Assembly: GCA_016180165.1 (NCBI GenBank)
Contig: JACPBU010000019.1
Coordinates: forward strand, 1-8,062
DNA: 8,062 nucleotides
DNA from: Candidatus Woesearchaeota archaeon
GTDB taxonomy: Archaea; Nanobdellota; Nanobdellia; Woesearchaeales; JACPBV01
Direction of reading: 5' to 3'
Part shown: in pieces, positions 4,770 to 8,062 of the stretch
Layout: every line of letters starts with the position of its first letter
How positions within the stretch are numbered: position 1 is the stretch's first letter
Translations under genes and position numbers: made by a program
Notes under the pieces: model-generated
Told to the model about the DNA's origin: nothing
The model's database searches: none
Seen by the model: only the letters and a program-made list of their open reading frames with translations

Positions 4770-5180
4770 CTATTTTGGGTTTTCTTCCTGGTAAGATTGG
4801 CCGGAGGATTGTGCCCCTTCTACAGGCTCACTTTGAGGAAAGATATCAACAAAAGCTTCTTTCAAAAGCTGCAATGCCTCGCTGACAACGATGACCTGAT
4901 GCTTGTGGAATCCATCATACCTGCTGTATGCCTGAAGGCGCCTCTTGAGCCACAACGCTGCTGCCCTGACATCCTCTTCACGGTAGGCTTTGGTTGCCTG
5001 GGTTCCAACACTCCCTCTCTTGGATGATTTGTCCCCAGCAACATTATCTTTGAAAGCAAATGGGTTATCTTTGATAGCATTATCTTTGATGGCAACATCT
5101 TTGATAACCTTATCCTTCAGGGGATTCTCGTCCTCTCTCTCGGGAATAATGGGCATAGGTGATGAAGAAATCAAAGGCAT
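4770..5180 (-). CDS. Small protein with pentapeptide repeats, unknown function
   Basis: The protein has 136 residues, with start ATG 5180 directly after an in-frame TGA. A later ATG at 5156 is a possible alternative, and neither has a good Shine-Dalgarno site. Residues 22-46 contain a tandem K-D-x-x-I repeat (KDKVIKDVAIKDNAIKDN...), matching a 15-bp DNA repeat. Residues 67-114 look like a compact helical domain (EEDVRAAALWLKRRLQAYSR... SEALQLLKEAFVDIF). The last 20 residues are Gln/Ser/Glu-rich and disordered. There is no signal peptide or membrane segment. It lies 94 bp downstream of the transglutaminase gene in the same direction and is probably co-transcribed, unless the G-rich gap stops transcription. 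Family not recognised; the helical region supports a real gene, while the repeat-rich N-terminus may be variable. Confidence 0.7.
   Translation of the reverse strand: MPLISSSPMPIIPEREDENPLKDKVIKDVAIKDNAIKDNPFAFKDNVAGDKSSKRGSVGTQATKAYREEDVRAAALWLKRRLQAYSRYDGFHKHQVIVVSEALQLLKEAFVDIFPQSEPVEGAQSSGQSYQEENPK
5067..5120 (-). repeat. 15-bp tandem repeat encoding K-D-x-x-I units
   Basis: ATCTTTGAT recurs on the + strand at 5067, 5082 and 5097, with a diverged copy (ATCCTTCAG) at 5112, all 15 bp apart. A further copy (ATCTTTGAA) starts at 5046. In the minus-strand protein each unit gives a five-residue repeat. Imperfect copies suggest slippage expansion followed by drift. Confidence 0.7.
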
Positions 5181-5236
5181 TCAAAAAGGTTTCTCTTTGC
5201 CAGCACAATGTATTCTGGCGCAGACAGGTTTACTGT

Positions 5237-5259
5237 CCCCGCCCCCCTACCCAACCCCC
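5237..5259 (-). promoter_or_regulatory. Four-tract G-quadruplex motif
   Basis: On the minus strand, G-tracts of 5, 3, 6 and 4 are separated by loops TT, TA and C, satisfying the strict G3+ with loops of 1-7 definition. Because the genes on both sides are on the minus strand, the motif would be in the mRNA as well as DNA. It starts 15 nt after the transglutaminase stop codon and is followed by a small GACAG/CTGTC hairpin (5223-5237). It may stop or stabilise the transcript; the role is inferred. Confidence 0.6.
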
Positions 5260-5274
5260 TCTTTGCCCAAAGTT

Positions 5275-7311
5275 TTATGACATCAAACTCCCTATGCCAA
5301 TAAATAGCCTGTTGAAGAAAAGGAATGTGCGCTGCCACCAGTTTACGCCTTTCAATTCAATCTCAAAGCTGCTTCCTGTGCTGTAGCTATTTCCACGCTT
5401 GTCTTTGTAATTAACCTTTATCATCACTTTGTTCATGCCTGGCTTCAAACTGTTTGCTTTCAGCTCGGCATCGAATTTCCTCCCCACCGCAAGCTGGTCA
5501 ACAGCCCACCCAAGGCGAGGAGGGATAATCAAAACCTCGACACTCTGTGGAGCGCTGGCGGACACTTTTTCTAAGGTGAATTCGATGGAAAACTTCTCTC
5601 CAAACATTACCGAAGAGGGAGATTTGATTCCAGCTATAAAGATATTTGGCATGTCAAGCACATTAAATATGACGTCTGTTGTTTTTGATATTCCGGGAGC
5701 GGTAGCCTTAATTTTTACCCTGACTGCGCCTGTTTCCGATGGAATAAAAGTGAAATTTCTTACCAGACTCCTGCCGAGAAGGAGCTGCATGCCCTGGCAG
5801 ATCTCCCCGTAGCATAACCTGCCGTCGGTGATGAGGGTGACTCCAGCATTGGCAACTTCGCATTCCATCCTGGCAGATTCAAAGGGATACAGCTCTGCTT
5901 TGTCGCCTTTACAGTTTATGTCAATTGAGGGAGCTTTCACTGAACCGCTTCCGGATGAGCTTTCCTGCCTAAGCTCATCATACAGCTCATCAGCATCCTG
6001 CCTTGAAAGCAGCACGCTATCACGCTGGGCCTTCAATTCAGCGGATGCAGCAACTTTGCCAAAGGCCCTCACCTCAAAGGGAAAGGTGTACACAAAATTC
6101 TGGTCAAGAGCATCGCTCACCCGGATCCTCCAAAAAACTTTTTTCGTCTCAAAGGGCTTCAGCACTACAAGGAGCGTTTCGTTGTCAACCATATCGATCT
6201 CTGAAGATTTTGAAAGCTGGAGCTCAACGGCAAGATAGGAATTAGCGAGATTCTTTACCATAGCTTCGACAATATCAAAAGCGCCGAAACGGACATTTTG
6301 TTTTGCAAGCGAAAGGGTGGTTTCAACAGGATCTTTCGGGGAGCCCTTCCTCCCAATGACCTTCCCGGTTATTTTCAGGGGCTGAGTATCGACTGAGATG
6401 CCCCTTGCAAGCCACTCATATCTTGTTGAGGGCTCATCTGCATCAAGAGCGTGCTTCAGCTTCACATGGAACTCGTCAATATACCCAAACTGGCCAAAGG
6501 TCACATCAAAAGGAATCCACCCAAATCCGGGGAAATACACCTCAGCCCATCCATGCGGGCCAAACCCTTCGCCTGTGGGAAGCGCATCAGTGTAAGCAAG
6601 GCCTGAAACAAAGCGGGCAGGAATCCCCAACACCCTGTTAAATGCAATGAAAAGATTAGTCAGCTCATCACAAACACCTTTCCTGTTTTCCAATACCCAG
6701 GAGGCAGGCTGTGAGACTGATTCGGTAAGTGTGCTCAGATCATACTGAATCTGCTGCTTGACCCATGAGGCAAAGGCAGTAACAATCTCAAATAGGTCAT
6801 CTTTCCCACCTGCCAGCGCATTTGCCCGTGCAATAATTTCCGGGGCATCTGCATCAACAGTAGGTGATGGCAGGGTAAATGGAATAAGGCTATCGGGAAG
6901 CTTTTTCAACGGAAAGGGGACTTTTCCTGATAATACCGGAAAGGTATTTCTCACTTCAACGGTGCTCTTCAGCTCAAAAGGCAGTTCCCCTGCTGATGGA
7001 GAAACCCATCTCCATTGAAGGATGCCGGGAAAAGAAGCAGCTTCCGGGGCGGTCGAGAGGGATTCGGGCTCCTGCTGGAAATTGCTTTCAGGAAAAAAAG
7101 AGAGATTTGCGGCAACATACTGGATTTCCTGGCTTCCCGATTCAGGCTTCAACAGGATCTTTCCCTCGATGCCAACTTCAATGGAAACAGCATCATTCGA
7201 AAAATAGGACTCACTCACGGCCCAAAGAGGGCTGGGAAAGAGCAGGAGGGCGCACAGGGATAAAGCAGCAAGAATGTGGAAAGAAGTTGGCTTAGGCTTT
7301 CCGAGCATCAT
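5275..7311 (-). CDS. Exported transglutaminase-like protein, Cys-His-Asp triad
   Basis: The protein has 678 residues. An N-terminal signal peptide (about residues 1-31: Lys-containing start, AALSLCALLLF core, WA before the likely cut) sends it out of the cell. Residues about 155-285 are a transglutaminase/cysteine-protease-like core with the complete triad. Cys214 lies in RKGVCDE, His253 in GPHGWAEVYF and Asp269 in PFDVTF; the flanking GIPARFVSGLAY is typical of the family. Such domains catalyse protein cross-linking or peptide cleavage; the substrate is unknown. Residues about 310-430, 460-555 and 556-655 are beta-rich and look like tandem Ig/CARDB-type domains, with Cys pairs at 467/484 and 500/505. 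The C-terminus (about 656-678, WWQRTFLFFNRLF...) is hydrophobic and aromatic and may anchor or insert in the membrane. ATG 7311 is immediately followed by a second ATG and lies one base after the upstream stop, indicating translational coupling. Confidence 0.9.
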   Translation of the reverse strand: MMLGKPKPTSFHILAALSLCALLLFPSPLWAVSESYFSNDAVSIEVGIEGKILLKPESGSQEIQYVAANLSFFPESNFQQEPESLSTAPEAASFPGILQWRWVSPSAGELPFELKSTVEVRNTFPVLSGKVPFPLKKLPDSLIPFTLPSPTVDADAPEIIARANALAGGKDDLFEIVTAFASWVKQQIQYDLSTLTESVSQPASWVLENRKGVCDELTNLFIAFNRVLGIPARFVSGLAYTDALPTGEGFGPHGWAEVYFPGFGWIPFDVTFGQFGYIDEFHVKLKHALDADEPSTRYEWLARGISVDTQPLKITGKVIGRKGSPKDPVETTLSLAKQNVRFGAFDIVEAMVKNLANSYLAVELQLSKSSEIDMVDNETLLVVLKPFETKKVFWRIRVSDALDQNFVYTFPFEVRAFGKVAASAELKAQRDSVLLSRQDADELYDELRQESSSGSGSVKAPSIDINCKGDKAELYPFESARMECEVANAGVTLITDGRLCYGEICQGMQLLLGRSLVRNFTFIPSETGAVRVKIKATAPGISKTTDVIFNVLDMPNIFIAGIKSPSSVMFGEKFSIEFTLEKVSASAPQSVEVLIIPPRLGWAVDQLAVGRKFDAELKANSLKPGMNKVMIKVNYKDKRGNSYSTGSSFEIELKGVNWWQRTFLFFNRLFIGIGSLMS

Positions 7312-7312
7312 C

Positions 7313-7738
7313 TCATTCTGATTCCTTCACCGGCTCTGAGGTGACCCTTGGCAAAGGCACCGGCGGGGGAAGATTCACCTTCTGGCTGAGGATAAGCGCT
7401 TCGATGTTGCACTTTGTCAGGACGGTGTTGAGGATATTGGCCATGACTTCCTTCTTGACCTTCTTTGTCTTCTTCCATTCATCGAGGATCCCTTTGGCTT
7501 CTTTTGCCGTATCGAGATAAACGACATCCCCAGTAAGGCCAATCGATCCGAGGTTCGGGTCGTATGAAGTGGTAAACTCGAAGACAAACTTCAGGGCTTT
7601 TTGGTCAGTGCTCCCAAGGTCAAGAGACTGATCTTTCACATCCTTAACGGTGACATTGTTCTTGATATTTATCTTTCCTGTAACACCATCATTCCTGACA
7701 ACTGTTATCTTGTTGAAATTAAAGCCTATAATTGTCAT
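7313..7738 (-). CDS. Small conserved-looking protein, possibly SecB-like
   Basis: The protein has 141 residues. The start ATG 7738 is fixed by GGAGGT seven bases upstream. The N-terminal 75 residues alternate polar and hydrophobic positions (KINIKNNVTV, FVFEFTTSYD, IGLTGDVVYL), indicating a beta-sheet. Residues 76-120 are helical with a Lys-rich segment, followed by NLPPPVPLPRV (122-132) and an acidic tail. The arrangement of antiparallel strands, then helix, then a Pro-rich loop resembles SecB-type export chaperones, and it precedes an exported protein; this is a hypothesis, not an identification. No signal peptide or membrane segment, so cytosolic. It heads the operon and its stop nearly touches the next start. 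Confidence 0.85.
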   Translation of the reverse strand: MTIIGFNFNKITVVRNDGVTGKINIKNNVTVKDVKDQSLDLGSTDQKALKFVFEFTTSYDPNLGSIGLTGDVVYLDTAKEAKGILDEWKKTKKVKKEVMANILNTVLTKCNIEALILSQKVNLPPPVPLPRVTSEPVKESE

Positions 7739-7745
7739 GTCCGCA

Positions 7746-7751
7746 ACCTCC
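7746..7751 (-). promoter_or_regulatory. Strong Shine-Dalgarno site for the 7738 start
   Basis: The minus strand reads GGAGGT seven bases before ATG 7738. The predicted transcript start is near 7783, so this gene has a leader of about 45 nt, unlike the leaderless genes elsewhere in the window. Confidence 0.75.
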
Positions 7752-7753
7752 AG

Positions 7754-7792
7754 TTATGAGCCTTTGTTATGGGTCTTTGTTATGAATTCCTG
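7754..7792. repeat. Three 13-bp tandem repeats in the operon leader
   Basis: TTATGAGCCTTTG (7754-7766), TTATGGGTCTTTG (7767-7779) and TTATGAATTCCTG (7780-7792) follow without gaps. The first two differ at two bases; the third keeps TTATG and the last TG. They cover the predicted transcript start and leader of the minus-strand operon, so binding of a regulator here would block it. Confidence 0.6.
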
Positions 7793-7805
7793 TAAAGCTC
7801 AATAA

Positions 7806-7813
7806 TTTATAAA
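7806..7813. promoter_or_regulatory. Palindromic TATA box shared by divergent genes
   Basis: TTTATAAA is its own reverse complement. Its centre is 26.5 bp from ATG 7836 (+, leaderless) and places a minus-strand start near 7783. TAAAGCT flanks it at 7793-7799 and again at 7810-7816. One box could serve both directions. Confidence 0.6.
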
Positions 7814-7835
7814 GCTTTCCTTATTCCTGCTTTGC

Positions 7836-8062
7836 ATGAAGAAGTTTAAACTGGTCTGTTTTGATGTTGATGGGACACTGGTGGATAATGTGACGTTCTC
7901 CTGGGATGTTTTCCACAAGCATTTTGGCTGCGACATGGACAAAAGGGAGAGGACAAAAAAGCAATTCTTCGACGGGAAAATCAGCTATCTGGATTGGGCG
8001 AAACATGATATAGGCATGTGGATCGAGAAGGGGGCAAGGAAAGAGGAATTCATCGCAGCAAT
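7836..8062 (+). CDS. HAD-superfamily phosphatase, 3'-truncated
   Basis: Only the first 75 codons are in the window. The start (MKKFKLVCFDVDGTLVDN) holds the HAD motif I DxDGTLxD: Asp10 is the expected nucleophile that forms an aspartyl-phosphate, and Asp12 the acid/base. The following helical, aromatic-rich part (about residues 20-75) would be the start of a C1-type cap domain that sets substrate choice, as in phosphoserine phosphatase or phosphoglycolate phosphatase relatives. Substrate cannot be decided because motifs II-IV lie outside. No signal peptide, so cytosolic and Mg2+-dependent by family. Leaderless start from the shared TATA box. It is transcribed away from the transglutaminase operon. 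Confidence 0.88.
   Translation, partial: MKKFKLVCFDVDGTLVDNVTFSWDVFHKHFGCDMDKRERTKKQFFDGKISYLDWAKHDIGMWIEKGARKEEFIAA

Overview
The window looks like a small-genome archaeon, most plausibly a DPANN-type lineage; this is inference, since no rRNA or other phylogenetic marker is present. The clearest evidence is an archaeal-type peptidyl-tRNA hydrolase (Pth2) and promoter architecture. Four start codons (553, 4014, 4412, 7836) each lie 26.5 bp from the centre of an A/T-only TATA box, which is the signature of leaderless archaeal mRNAs. Operon-internal genes and genes with leaders instead carry GAGGTG or GGAGGT Shine-Dalgarno sites. Most proteins are not recognisable beyond fold-level features.

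Layout. Positions 2-322 (+) hold the 3' end of a cysteine-rich zinc-ribbon protein. Positions 553-1754 (+) hold two coiled-coil proteins, the second with a glutamine-rich N-terminal domain. A convergent intergenic region (1755-1935) full of overlapping inverted repeats separates them from a minus-strand operon, 3677 to 1936. That operon encodes three related membrane proteins with about five transmembrane segments each, all ending in a short histidine-containing tail. Upstream of it, 3678-4013 has no convincing gene but contains 21-bp-spaced direct repeats and two large palindromic elements. The second of these folds into a multi-hairpin structure including a C(UUCG)G tetraloop.

Next on the + strand is a short secreted peptide or decayed secreted-protein gene (4014-4419), followed by pth2 (4412-4753). 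A second minus-strand operon runs from 7738 to 4770: a small SecB-like (tentative) protein, a 678-residue exported transglutaminase-like protein with an intact Cys-His-Asp triad, and a small protein with pentapeptide repeats. A four-tract G-quadruplex motif lies between the last two genes. A divergent HAD-family phosphatase begins at 7836 and runs off the end. It shares a perfectly palindromic TATA box with the transglutaminase operon.

The most interesting content is (a) the uncharacterised five-gene set of two coiled-coil proteins and three paralogous His-tailed membrane proteins, which may form a membrane-associated assembly, and (b) the structured intergenic DNA at 3752-3984, a candidate non-coding RNA or small mobile palindromic element.
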